NCBI GenBank assembly: GCA_025928125.1
Contig: JAICKD010000087.1
Location: 1 to 8,773, forward strand
DNA length: 8,773 nucleotides
Direction of reading: 5' to 3'
DNA from: Ktedonobacterales bacterium
GTDB lineage: Bacteria; Chloroflexota; Ktedonobacteria; Ktedonobacterales; JADMIN01
In this document: piece by piece, positions 1 through 6,307 of the stretch
Layout: every line of letters begins with the position of its first letter
Numbering within the stretch: position 1 is the stretch's first letter
Translations under genes and position numbers: made by a program
Notes under the pieces: model-generated
Database searches by the model: none
Told to the model about the DNA's origin: nothing
Seen by the model: only the letters and a program-made list of their open reading frames with translations

Positions 1-1
1 C

Positions 2-835
2 GGCGCGCCGCCGCGCACGGCGCCGGATGGCCGCGAGGTCGGCGCAACGCTGGGCCTCTTACGCAGCCTGCTGATGCTGGTGACCACGCCGGGCATCACC
101 CATGTGGCCTGCGCGTTCGATCACGTGATCGAGTCCTTCCGGAACGGCCTGTACCCCGGCTACAAGACCGGCGCGGGCGTGGACTCCAACCTGATAGCCC
201 AGTTCTCGCTAGCCGAAGAGGCCGTTGCCGCGCTGGGGCTGGTGGTCTGGCCGATGGTGGAGTTCGAGGCTGATGATGCCCTAGCCAGTGCGGCCGCCCG
301 TTTCAAGCACGACGCTACGGTCGAACAGATCGTGATCTGCTCGCCAGATAAGGATCTGGCCCAGCTGGTCTCGGGCAACCGCATCGTTGGCTGGGATCGC
401 CGCCGCAATCTGCTCATCGATGAAGCGGGCGTGGTGGAGAAATTTGGCGTGCGCCCGCAGTCGATCCCCGACTGGCTGGGGCTGGTGGGCGATGCGGCCG
501 ACGGCTTCCCCGGCATCCCAGGCTGGGGCGCCAAATCCGCGGCGGCCGTGCTGGCACACTACGAGCACCTTGAGGCGATCCCCGCCGATCCGCACACCTG
601 GGGAATCTCGGCTCTCCCGGCCAGCCGTGCGGCGCGACTGGCCGAGAGCCTGACGCAGCACAGGGCTGAGGCGCTGCTTTTCCGCAAGCTGGCGACGCTG
701 CGCGAGGATGTTCCCTTGCAGGAAACGCTGGCCGATCTGGAATGGCAGGGAGCCTACGAGCGACTGAATGATGTCTGCCACCGGCTGGGTGATGAAAAGT
801 TCCCTGGGCGGGTTCCACGGTGGCGCAAGAGCTGA
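2..835 (+). CDS. 5'-3' exonuclease (FEN/PolA N-terminal-domain type), N-terminus missing
   Basis: Probable stand-alone structure-specific 5' nuclease that removes 5' flaps and RNA primers during replication and repair. The frame is open to the left edge, so the first residues (normally an Asp-containing VDG strand) lie outside; 277 residues are visible. The first ones (APPRTAPDGREVGATLGLL) match the conserved start of the family just after that strand, so an internal Met at 74 is not the true start. Visible motifs in order are AFDH (about residues 38-41), the arch-side YPGYKTGAG (about 51-59), the metal-binding EADD (89-92), SPDKDLAQL (114-122) and a helix-3-turn-helix with GLVGDAADGFPGIPGWGAKSA (about 160-180), whose Asp residues and glycines bind metal and DNA backbone. 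The gene stops with TGA without a polymerase domain, so this is the short exonuclease, not full PolA. It could be called an ExoIX/FEN homologue; the family is certain, the exact cellular role is inferred. Confidence 0.95.
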   Translation, partial: GAPPRTAPDGREVGATLGLLRSLLMLVTTPGITHVACAFDHVIESFRNGLYPGYKTGAGVDSNLIAQFSLAEEAVAALGLVVWPMVEFEADDALASAAARFKHDATVEQIVICSPDKDLAQLVSGNRIVGWDRRRNLLIDEAGVVEKFGVRPQSIPDWLGLVGDAADGFPGIPGWGAKSAAAVLAHYEHLEAIPADPHTWGISALPASRAARLAESLTQHRAEALLFRKLATLREDVPLQETLADLEWQGAYERLNDVCHRLGDEKFPGRVPRWRKS

Positions 836-848
836 ATTCGGCAACGCA

Positions 849-878
849 ATGACACCGCATGACACCGCATGACACCGG
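849..878. repeat. Three tandem copies of a 10-bp unit
   Basis: ATGACACCGC occurs three times head to tail (849-858, 859-868, 869-878); the last copy ends in G instead of C. It lies 13 bp after the exonuclease stop codon in non-coding DNA. No function is evident; slippage-type expansion is the simplest explanation. Confidence 0.8.
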
Positions 879-981
879 AGGGGGCTTCCCAATCATCGGA
901 GGCCGCATCGCTGCTCACCCTTTTTAAGAATACCTAACCACACCGTCAGGTCCCAAGGGCAATGATAGAGTAGGCCAGCTT

Positions 982-999
982 CGCAGCATGAATGCTGCG
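982..999. terminator. Small hairpin between convergent genes, possible bidirectional terminator
   Basis: CGCAGCA and TGCTGCG form a perfect 7-bp stem around a TGAA loop. It sits between the 3' ends of the exonuclease gene (+) and the acyl-CoA synthetase gene (-), where a shared terminator would be expected. No T-run follows on either strand, so intrinsic termination is only a guess from stem and position. The rest of the 836-1044 spacer shows nothing else I recognise apart from the tandem repeat. Confidence 0.35.
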
Positions 1000-1044
1000 G
1001 CTAAGAATGCGTTCTGAGAGGAACTCTAAGCCGCTCTTCCCACA

Positions 1045-3030
1045 TCACTTTCCGAACGGCCACCACATCCGCCGCCTCGGACCAGACGCCGAGACGGCCA
1101 CTGTGGGTGAATTGACTGATAAGGCTGGTGCGGGAGAATCGCCGCTTACTCCTTCAGCATCCACGGATGACGTACTGACCGTAGCGAGAATGACCTCAGA
1201 AGGCGCAGGCTCCATGTAGAGGCGCTCCACGAGCTCGGCCCGGTTGCGCAGCACGGCGATCTGGTTGATGTAGCCTTTGTCGGTCGTCTCATTGGCGTCG
1301 AGCTGCGGCGCCACGGTCAATAACAGCACCCGCTCGATGCGACCGCTGCTGCTCGGATACTCCTGGTTGTGACGCGCGAATGTCTCTTGGAAGAAGGCGC
1401 GGACCTCGTCACTCCGCAGGAACGCGGCATCGTCTTCTATCGTGCGCGTACTCGCGTCGGCAAAGCGACCGCGCAGCGCTGGCAGGTTCGGGAAGACCAG
1501 CGCGGCCAGGTACTCGCGATTCGGCGCGGCGATCACCACCTCCGTCAAGAAGGGTTGCCCCAGCCCATTGATGCTGGCGCGCAGCCGCGCATTATGGACC
1601 CATGTCCCACTGGTGAGCTTGAAGTCCTCCCCGGTACGCCCGTCAAAGATCAGCCCGGCCTCAGGCTCGTCAGGATTCAGGAAGGCTCCGGCGTCGCGCG
1701 AGTGGTAGTAGCCCTCGTCATCGAAGGCCTCCGCTGTCGCCTGGTCGTTGCGGTAGTAGCCGCGGGTCACGTTGGGACCCTTGACCCGTAACTCGCGCTT
1801 GCCAGATGGGTCGTGCGCCAGCTTAACCGAGACGCCAGGGAGCGGCAGGCCGATCACCCGCGCATCGCGTGTTGGCCAGTAGACCAGCGTCGCATCCGGC
1901 GAGCTCTCGGTCATGCCCCAGGCGGCAAAAAACGGCACTGGGGTGCCGCCGCGCGCCTGGGCGCTCATCGCCTGCATCCCATCAAAAGTCGGCTGATCGA
2001 GCGCGGCGGCGGCTGTGAACATGAACTTGAGGCGGCTGAAAAACGCATCACGGAGCGCGCTGTCCGTTTGCATGCGCGCATACAGCGCGGTATAGCTCCG
2101 CGGCACGCCGAAGTAGATGGTTGGCCTGACTTCTATGATGTTGCGAACCATGGTCTCGAAGCCCTGCGGCGACGGGTTGCCCAGATCGATGTGGAGTGTG
2201 CCACCATGCATGAGCAGCATATTGAAGATGAAGTTGCCGCCGAACGTATGGTTCCATGGCAGGAAGTCCACGGCGACCTCGTCGGGGCCGAGGAACGGCC
2301 ACAGTTGGGCAATGCCGACCTGATTCGAGGTCTGCATGCCATGCGTGACTTCGACCCCCTTGGGGAGATTGGTCGAGCCGGAGGTGAACTGGATCTTGGC
2401 CAGTGTGTCATGCGTGACGGCGGCGAAGCGCGCCTCGCCCTCGCTCGTCAGCGTCGCGTCGTCTGCTTCAAGCGCGGAGAGTGGTCGCACATTCTCGTGG
2501 TTTTCGGCATGGGAGACGGCGAAGAGTTCGATGCCGGAGATATCCCATTGGTTGAGCTTGGGCATATGGATATCGGCGTCGGACATCACCACCAGCGGGG
2601 CTTGTGTGACATCAAGGATGTGCTTGATGTGGCCGCCGGTCTTCGACATGGCCGAATAGGCAAAGCTGATCGGCGCGACCGCGAGGCCGACCTGCATCGC
2701 CGCAAGCTGGACCAGCGCCATCTCGACGCTGTTCTCGGACATGATGGCAATTGGGCGCGAACCATCCAGCCCCAATGCCAAAAGACCGTTGCTGAGGCGA
2801 TTGACGCGGGCGAGCGCCTCGGCATAGGTGGGGCCACGCCAGATCCCTTCGGCGTCGCGCTGCACGACGAAAGGTTTATCGGGAAAGCGGCCGGCGTTCT
2901 GCCGCAGCCAGGTTCCAATGTTGGGTGGATAGTCGGCAAGCGGGATAGGGTTCTCGATGATGAGGTCTTCGCCCCGCGAAATGACAGACACCCGCGGCGG
3001 GATCCAGGATAGCTGCTCTGACTGTGTCAT
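1045..3030 (-). CDS. AMP-dependent acyl-CoA synthetase, feruloyl-CoA synthase-like
   Basis: ANL-superfamily adenylate-forming enzyme: it activates a carboxylic acid with ATP to an acyl-AMP and transfers it to CoA. The 661 residues carry the ATP loop FTSGSTNLPKG (about 215-225), PWNHTFGGN (258-266), the A5 motif AAWGMTESSP (369-378), FDGRTGEDFKLTSGTW (462-477) and a C-terminal ETTDKGYINQ with the likely catalytic Lys585. The FKLTSGTW...EVVIAAPNREYLAALVFPN pattern is typical of the feruloyl-CoA synthase branch (ferulate and related hydroxycinnamates or aryl acids), but the real substrate is not shown and no enoyl-CoA hydratase/lyase partner lies nearby. I chose the ATG at 3030 because GGAGG (3041-3045) lies 10 nt before it; a TTG at 3072 would add 14 residues and place that site inside the gene. 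The last 50 or so residues are a low-complexity Ser/Ala/Val tail ending RRRMWWPFGK, beyond the usual domain end. It is divergent from the TldE-like gene. Confidence 0.92.
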   Translation of the reverse strand: MTQSEQLSWIPPRVSVISRGEDLIIENPIPLADYPPNIGTWLRQNAGRFPDKPFVVQRDAEGIWRGPTYAEALARVNRLSNGLLALGLDGSRPIAIMSENSVEMALVQLAAMQVGLAVAPISFAYSAMSKTGGHIKHILDVTQAPLVVMSDADIHMPKLNQWDISGIELFAVSHAENHENVRPLSALEADDATLTSEGEARFAAVTHDTLAKIQFTSGSTNLPKGVEVTHGMQTSNQVGIAQLWPFLGPDEVAVDFLPWNHTFGGNFIFNMLLMHGGTLHIDLGNPSPQGFETMVRNIIEVRPTIYFGVPRSYTALYARMQTDSALRDAFFSRLKFMFTAAAALDQPTFDGMQAMSAQARGGTPVPFFAAWGMTESSPDATLVYWPTRDARVIGLPLPGVSVKLAHDPSGKRELRVKGPNVTRGYYRNDQATAEAFDDEGYYHSRDAGAFLNPDEPEAGLIFDGRTGEDFKLTSGTWVHNARLRASINGLGQPFLTEVVIAAPNREYLAALVFPNLPALRGRFADASTRTIEDDAAFLRSDEVRAFFQETFARHNQEYPSSSGRIERVLLLTVAPQLDANETTDKGYINQIAVLRNRAELVERLYMEPAPSEVILATVSTSSVDAEGVSGDSPAPALSVNSPTVAVSASGPRRRMWWPFGK

Positions 3031-3338
3031 CGGGACGCCACCTCCGCTTAATCCGCACACGATGATTCTCAATAATATCCTACCAAGTTAACGCTTCCAC
3101 GGCTAACGGGTCGGTCAACGCGATCTCTTGCTGAAAGAGCAAGCGCGATGAACGCTAGTATAGCAGAGGAGCCTTCGCGGGTTCGGCCGCACTCTCGACA
3201 GTCCGCAACTGCTTCTTGCGGCACGGTTGCTGATTTGCGCCACTCCACTCGATGGAACTAGAGTATGAGAGTATCAAAGGAGTATGCGCTGGTGGCGTCT
3301 GGCGGCCTACATCTGCGAATGAAAGCGAGGCTTGGTTG
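3031..3338. other. Divergent intergenic region between synthetase and TldE-like genes
   Basis: This 308-bp stretch must hold both promoters. On the minus strand a TATTAT box (3072-3077) could be a -10 for the synthetase, but its -35 (GTGGAA at 3095-3100) is poor. On the plus strand TTGCGC (3235-3240), 18 nt from TAGAGT (3259-3264), is a weak promoter candidate for the TldE-like gene. A perfect 6-bp stem CTTGCT/AGCAAG (3127-3132 and 3138-3143, loop GAAAG) lies between them and could be an operator or a chance hairpin. The 3' part holds the apparent leader ORF listed separately. Confidence 0.4.
3041..3045 (-). promoter_or_regulatory. Ribosome binding site deciding the synthetase start
   Basis: GGAGG on the minus strand, 10 nt upstream of the ATG at 3030. 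It supports that start over the upstream in-frame TTG at 3072. Confidence 0.75.
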
Positions 3339-3339
3339 A
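3292..3339 (+). CDS. Putative 15-codon leader ORF overlapping the TldE-like start
   Basis: AAAGGAG (3276-3282), the strongest ribosome-binding-like site before the TldE-like gene, has no suitable in-frame start of that gene behind it. Nine nt after it a GTG (3292) opens a 15-codon ORF, MASGGLHLRMKARLG, whose TGA (3337-3339) overlaps the ATG of the TldE-like gene as TGATG. This is the usual geometry of translational coupling. It is too short to have recognisable homology, so it may be a leader peptide, a coupling device or chance. An ATG at 3284 in another frame also opens a 12-residue ORF, but it lies only 1 nt after the site. Confidence 0.35.
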   Translation: MASGGLHLRMKARLG

Positions 3340-4742
3340 TGACATCTCAGGCGGCGACGACTGCGGCGGAAGTTCCAGCGCAACTGATCGAGGCGCTAGC
3401 GGCGACACCGGGAGCCGACGACTGGCAGTGCGCGCTGCGGCGCGACGACGAGGCGCAGATGTATCTCATCGGGACGCGCATCGAGGCGCTGCGGCAGGTG
3501 AACAGCGCGCAGGCGCAGGCCGTGCTCTATAGCGATCATCCTCCGGCCAGCGGCGAGGATGCCAGCCTGGCGCGCGGCTCGACGGCGGTCACACTCTCCA
3601 GCGGCGAGCTGGCTGATCCGGCGCGACTGGCTGCCCGGCTGGCCGATGGAGTGGCCATGGCGCGACTGATCGACAATCCGCCGTTTGCGCTGCCGACGAT
3701 GCCTGCCAGTGGCTTCCCCGAGACACGCATCAACGATGACGATCTGGCGCGCGACCTCCCTGGCGCGCTCGAAGCCATCCGCGCCGAGCTGGAGCAGGCG
3801 GTGGCCGCGCAGCCTGAGGTGCGCCTGAGCAGCGCCGAACTCTATGCGACGCATTCCTCGACCGCGTTCCGCAACAGTCGCGGCCTCTCCGGCGCGTACG
3901 AGGGTACGCATACGTTCGTCGATCTCGCGCTGCTGGCGCAGGCTGGCAACCAGGAGGCGGAGTTTCACGCGATGATCTCGCGCCGACGGCTGGCCGATCT
4001 CCAGATTGCGCCCACGATTGCCGCCTACGCCGCCTATGCCCGCGATGTGCTGCGCGCGACTCCCCCGGCGACACACAGCGGCCCAGTGATCCTCAGCGGC
4101 GATGCGCTTGGCTCGATGGCGGCGCCCGCGCTTGGCGGCTTTCCCGGCTTCTTCGCCCCCGTCGCCTTCCAGACCTCCGGGCAGGCAGCTTTCCAGAAGC
4201 TGGCGCGCTGCGCTATCGGCGACTTCCTCTCTGGCGAGGAGCCGCGTGGCGACCGGCTGACCGTGCATGCTGATGCGCTGCGACCATGGGGCAACCATTC
4301 CGCGCCGTTCGATAAGGATGGCGTTCCGGCGACGAACGTGCCGCTGGTCGAGGATGGCGTGTTGCGCCGCTACTGGACAGATATGCGCGCGGCGGCCTGG
4401 CTCGGCGAATCGGCGCCAACCGGCGAGTTCGCGGGGCTTTCGATTGCGCGGGGCAAATGGCGGCTGGAGGATCTGCGCTCGGTGGCGGATGGCCCGGTCT
4501 ATGAGATTGTCTCGTTCTCGCTGATGCTGCCCGACCCGATCACCGGCGACTTTGTGGCCGAGATTCGGCTGGGATACCGTCACGATGCGTCCGGCGTCCA
4601 CCCCATCAAGGGCGGTTCGCTCTCCGGCAACGTCTTAACGGCTTTCCAGGATGCGCGCCTCTCCGCCGCTATCTTCAACGATGGCGCCTACTACGGCCCG
4701 ATGTCGATTCGCTTCGGCGCACTCTCAATTGCGGGGGAGTAG
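3339..4742 (+). CDS. TldD/PmbA family protein, TldE (PmbA)-like
   Basis: Member of the TldD/TldE (PmbA) family. In characterised cases TldD and TldE form a heterodimeric metalloprotease that cleaves unfolded peptides through a channel (microcin B17 maturation, CcdA decay); TldD carries the HExxxH zinc site and TldE does not. Here, with 467 residues, I see the middle-domain STAFRNSRGL (about 173-182), the C-terminal FDKDGVPATNVPLVEDGVL (about 324-342) and VHPIKGGSLSGN (420-431), all typical of the family. No HExxxH occurs, so it looks like the non-catalytic TldE half. The family-like part starts near the ATG at 3339; an upstream in-frame ATG (3252) would add 29 residues of unusual composition and has no ribosome binding site. 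No TldD gene lies in the window: upstream is divergent and downstream is convergent. The partner must be elsewhere, or the protein acts alone. Family confident, function inferred. Confidence 0.87.
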   Translation: MTSQAATTAAEVPAQLIEALAATPGADDWQCALRRDDEAQMYLIGTRIEALRQVNSAQAQAVLYSDHPPASGEDASLARGSTAVTLSSGELADPARLAARLADGVAMARLIDNPPFALPTMPASGFPETRINDDDLARDLPGALEAIRAELEQAVAAQPEVRLSSAELYATHSSTAFRNSRGLSGAYEGTHTFVDLALLAQAGNQEAEFHAMISRRRLADLQIAPTIAAYAAYARDVLRATPPATHSGPVILSGDALGSMAAPALGGFPGFFAPVAFQTSGQAAFQKLARCAIGDFLSGEEPRGDRLTVHADALRPWGNHSAPFDKDGVPATNVPLVEDGVLRRYWTDMRAAAWLGESAPTGEFAGLSIARGKWRLEDLRSVADGPVYEIVSFSLMLPDPITGDFVAEIRLGYRHDASGVHPIKGGSLSGNVLTAFQDARLSAAIFNDGAYYGPMSIRFGALSIAGE

Positions 4743-4784
4743 CGGGAACATGGCATAGATGCGCCTGTGCGGCGTTGAGCATGC

Positions 4785-5246
4785 CTACGTGTTGGCGGCG
4801 GGAAGTTGAACAATGAAGCTCCAAGGGCCGTGTGTGGTCTCGCCTGGACTCTGCGCGTCTCTGTGCGCGTTGGCCCATCCCAGAGCGCCCGTCTGCACGG
4901 CCGGGATCTCGATGCGCAATTCGCGTGCGGCGGGATCGAGCGTCGGCATGAACGTGTACGTATTTCGGTACTGCCAGAAGTCCAGCCCAAACCTACCGTC
5001 GAGTACGCTCATAGCGCCAACATACACAGCGCCACGGTCATCCGTGACGTTGACATCAGCATGCTGTAGTTGTTGATGTGATACAGGGACAGCTTCATCG
5101 CGCAGGAGCAGAAGCTTCAATTGACAGCCGTCATCATAGATGTCGAGCGTCAGGAGAGATATCCTCAGCCCCTTATGCTCCTGCGTCTGACCAATAGCGA
5201 TCACGCGGAGCAGCTCGCGCAGTTGCGCATAGGTTGGTCGTTCCAT
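4785..5246 (-). CDS. Hypothetical protein, small beta-rich cytoplasmic-looking protein
   Basis: A 153-residue protein I cannot assign to a named family. It has no signal peptide or membrane segment. After a short helical N-terminus (TYAQLRELLRVIAIGQ) it alternates short hydrophobic strands and charged turns (RISLLTLDIYDDG, QLKLLLLRDE, AVYVGAMSV) and ends in a tryptophan-containing strand GPWSFIVQLP. This resembles an immunoglobulin-like or other beta-sandwich fold seen in uncharacterised small bacterial proteins, but that is only an impression. The coding call rests on the strong ribosome binding site AAGGGAGG (5258-5265), 11 nt before the ATG at 5246, on the amphipathic periodicity of the product, and on weaker ORFs on the other strand. 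It is convergent with the TldE-like gene, with only a 42-bp gap and no clear terminator between them. Its role is unknown. Confidence 0.72.
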   Translation of the reverse strand: MERPTYAQLRELLRVIAIGQTQEHKGLRISLLTLDIYDDGCQLKLLLLRDEAVPVSHQQLQHADVNVTDDRGAVYVGAMSVLDGRFGLDFWQYRNTYTFMPTLDPAARELRIEIPAVQTGALGWANAHRDAQSPGETTHGPWSFIVQLPAANT

Positions 5247-5363
5247 GTCGGGCCAAACCTCCCTTCAAGCGGCGCTTCTTGCGCACAATGTACCATCTTC
5301 GCTATCGCCCGCGCCGCTCCGCCGCGCTGATGCGCGCCCATGGCACTAAAGCAATCGAGATGA

Positions 5364-5369
5364 TATACT
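5364..5369 (+). promoter_or_regulatory. Possible extended -10 promoter for the HNH gene
   Basis: TGATATACT (5361-5369) fits an extended -10 (TGnTATAAT). No good -35 is visible. It would start transcription about 120 nt before the HNH gene, giving a fairly long leader. In the 5247-5500 region this is the only promoter-like signal I find on the plus strand. Confidence 0.35.
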
Positions 5370-5500
5370 AGCTCTATAACGTGCGAGCGACACACCTGCG
5401 CCAACAGGTATGCCGCTCTGACCCTGACGCCGGTATGAGCAGCGTGCAAGGCTAGAGTTCAGTCTATCCTCACCACTCCTCCATGTCCAGGCGTCCCTAG

Positions 5501-5914
5501 ATGAAAGACAGGGACGATATGCCACCTAAAGACGCTTATAGACTCTACAATCATGGATACCGTAATCGGATGCGAGCGAGATACCGTGTACTGAGCCACT
5601 ACAGCGAAGGTGTTCCAACCTGTGCATGTTGTGGCGAAACTACTTTCCAATTTCTTGCCTTAGATCACATTGACGGAGGTGGGCTAAAAGAGAGAAGAGC
5701 GCTAGGATTGCGTAGTTCTACTCAACTGTATCGGTATCTTGAAAAGGAGGGCTATCCTCTCGGATATCGAGTACTCTGCCATAACTGCAATCTCGCAATG
5801 GGCTTTTATGGATATTGCCCCCATACAGACATGGTTCACAATGAGGAATGGCTGGCAGAAATGCTGACCATTCGCCAATATCAGCCACACGCAAAACATG
5901 CGCCTGGTTATTGA
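5501..5914 (+). CDS. Small HNH/zinc-ribbon endonuclease-like protein
   Basis: A 137-residue protein with the layout of small HNH (beta-beta-alpha-metal) nucleases of phages and mobile DNA. A first zinc pair CACC (Cys41, Cys44) is followed by LDHIDGGG (Asp55-His56, likely catalytic His and metal site). Then comes a Tyr/Arg-rich helix and YRVLCHNCNLAMGFYGYCPH with the second zinc pair Cys93/Cys96, Asn95/Asn97 and a terminal His108. All expected metal and catalytic positions are present, so it looks intact. The N-terminal part is basic and could bind DNA. The gene is less GC-rich than its neighbours and uses AGA and CTA codons that hisS avoids, which suggests transfer. An in-frame TAG lies directly before the ATG at 5501, which has no ribosome binding site; the ATG at 5519 follows AGGGA and may be the true start. 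No other nuclease, integrase or methylase lies nearby. HNH assignment is firm; target and role are unknown. Confidence 0.85.
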   Translation: MKDRDDMPPKDAYRLYNHGYRNRMRARYRVLSHYSEGVPTCACCGETTFQFLALDHIDGGGLKERRALGLRSSTQLYRYLEKEGYPLGYRVLCHNCNLAMGFYGYCPHTDMVHNEEWLAEMLTIRQYQPHAKHAPGY

Positions 5915-5981
5915 CTTGCCCTCCCCGCTTGGACGCGCAACCAGAGAGTGACAATGACTCACCCCCTTGTAGATGGATGTG

Positions 5982-6010
5982 CAATGGGGTGCTTTAACGG
6001 CACCCCATTG
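5982..6010. terminator. Strong hairpin after the HNH gene, possible terminator
   Basis: CAATGGGGTGC and GCACCCCATTG form a perfect 11-bp stem with a 7-nt loop, 67 bp after the HNH stop codon. No T-run follows on either strand, so it is not a textbook intrinsic terminator. Transcription termination or mRNA 3'-end protection fits the position best; a recombination-site role is also possible. Confidence 0.5.
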
Positions 6011-6127
6011 ACTGAAAATCGGCTAGATGAATATACAAATACATCGCACTGGACGCGCTAGGAAGTGGTCATGGTTGCCCCTGCTTTAGCAATCTAGTTA
6101 TTTATCATTGAGATAGCCCTCCTTTGC

Positions 6128-6156
6128 AAAGGGTGGACCGTCGTGGTCTACCCTTT
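6128..6156. terminator. 12-bp-stem hairpin upstream of hisS
   Basis: AAAGGGTGGACC and GGTCTACCCTTT pair over 12 bp with one G-U wobble and a GTCGT loop. The stem ends in TTT and is preceded by the overlapping palindrome CCTTTGCAAAGG (6121-6132). It could be a terminator isolating hisS from the HNH unit. Its 5' arm resembles a T-box core, discussed as a finding. Confidence 0.45.
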
Positions 6157-6197
6157 ACGCGGTTTCAGTCCGCTATTGGTTTGGCAATCTTCTGCTT

Positions 6198-6225
6198 TTG
6201 CGAAAGCCTGCCCGCCACTTATGAT
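6198..6225 (+). promoter_or_regulatory. Candidate upstream promoter of hisS
   Basis: TTGCGA (6198-6203), a 16-nt spacer and TATGAT (6220-6225) form a reasonable housekeeping-type promoter, upstream of the better extended -10 at 6264. Confidence 0.4.
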
Positions 6226-6263
6226 GCTGACGCGCTAGCAACCGCCGCCAGCCTGCCTCTCTG

Positions 6264-6272
6264 TGATAGAAT
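6264..6272 (+). promoter_or_regulatory. Extended -10 promoter of hisS
   Basis: TGATAGAAT matches an extended -10 (TGnTATAAT) at all but one position. Transcription would begin near 6279, giving a leader of about 30 nt that contains the ribosome binding site. No -35 is visible at the proper distance. Confidence 0.55.
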
Positions 6273-6291
6273 GAAGCGCTATTATCTCAAC

Positions 6292-6299
6292 AGGAAGGA
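6292..6299 (+). promoter_or_regulatory. Ribosome binding site of hisS
   Basis: AGGAAGGA ends 8 nt before the ATG at 6308 and fixes that start. Confidence 0.75.
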
Positions 6300-6307
6300 T
6301 TATCACC

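Larger units (their letters stand above)
5915..6307. other. Intergenic region between HNH gene and hisS
   Basis: These 393 bp hold no credible gene. They contain an 11-bp-stem hairpin (5982-6010), a palindrome plus a 12-bp-stem hairpin (6121-6156), and the hisS promoters and ribosome binding site. The 9-mer TGGACGCGC occurs twice (5930-5938 and 6050-6058), flanking the first hairpin. The first half shares the lower GC content of the HNH gene, and composition returns to normal around 6200. Confidence 0.6.

Noticed and set aside
1813..3012. 399-residue open frame on the plus strand
   Set aside because: It lies entirely opposite the acyl-CoA synthetase, whose motifs are unmistakable; the product is His/Arg/Gly-rich without domain features, typical of antisense frames in GC-rich DNA.
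3252..3338. Upstream start (ATG 3252) for the TldE-like gene
   Set aside because: No ribosome binding site before it, the added 29 residues do not look like the family, and they overlap the apparent leader ORF and promoter region.
3396..4601. 401-residue open frame on the minus strand
   Set aside because: Antisense to the TldE-like gene, Arg/His/Ala-rich and without recognisable motifs.
4806..5076. Two short plus-strand frames in the hypothetical gene region
   Set aside because: No ribosome binding site, irregular composition, and the minus-strand frame has a strong site and a protein-like pattern.
5341..5357. TGGCAC resembling a sigma-54 -24 element
   Set aside because: The -12 position reads CAATC instead of TTGCA, so the essential GC is not in place.
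6159..6173. GCGG-TTTCAGT-CCGC resembling a tRNA T-arm
   Set aside because: No acceptor stem, anticodon arm or D-arm can be fitted around it, and the loop lacks the TTCRA order.
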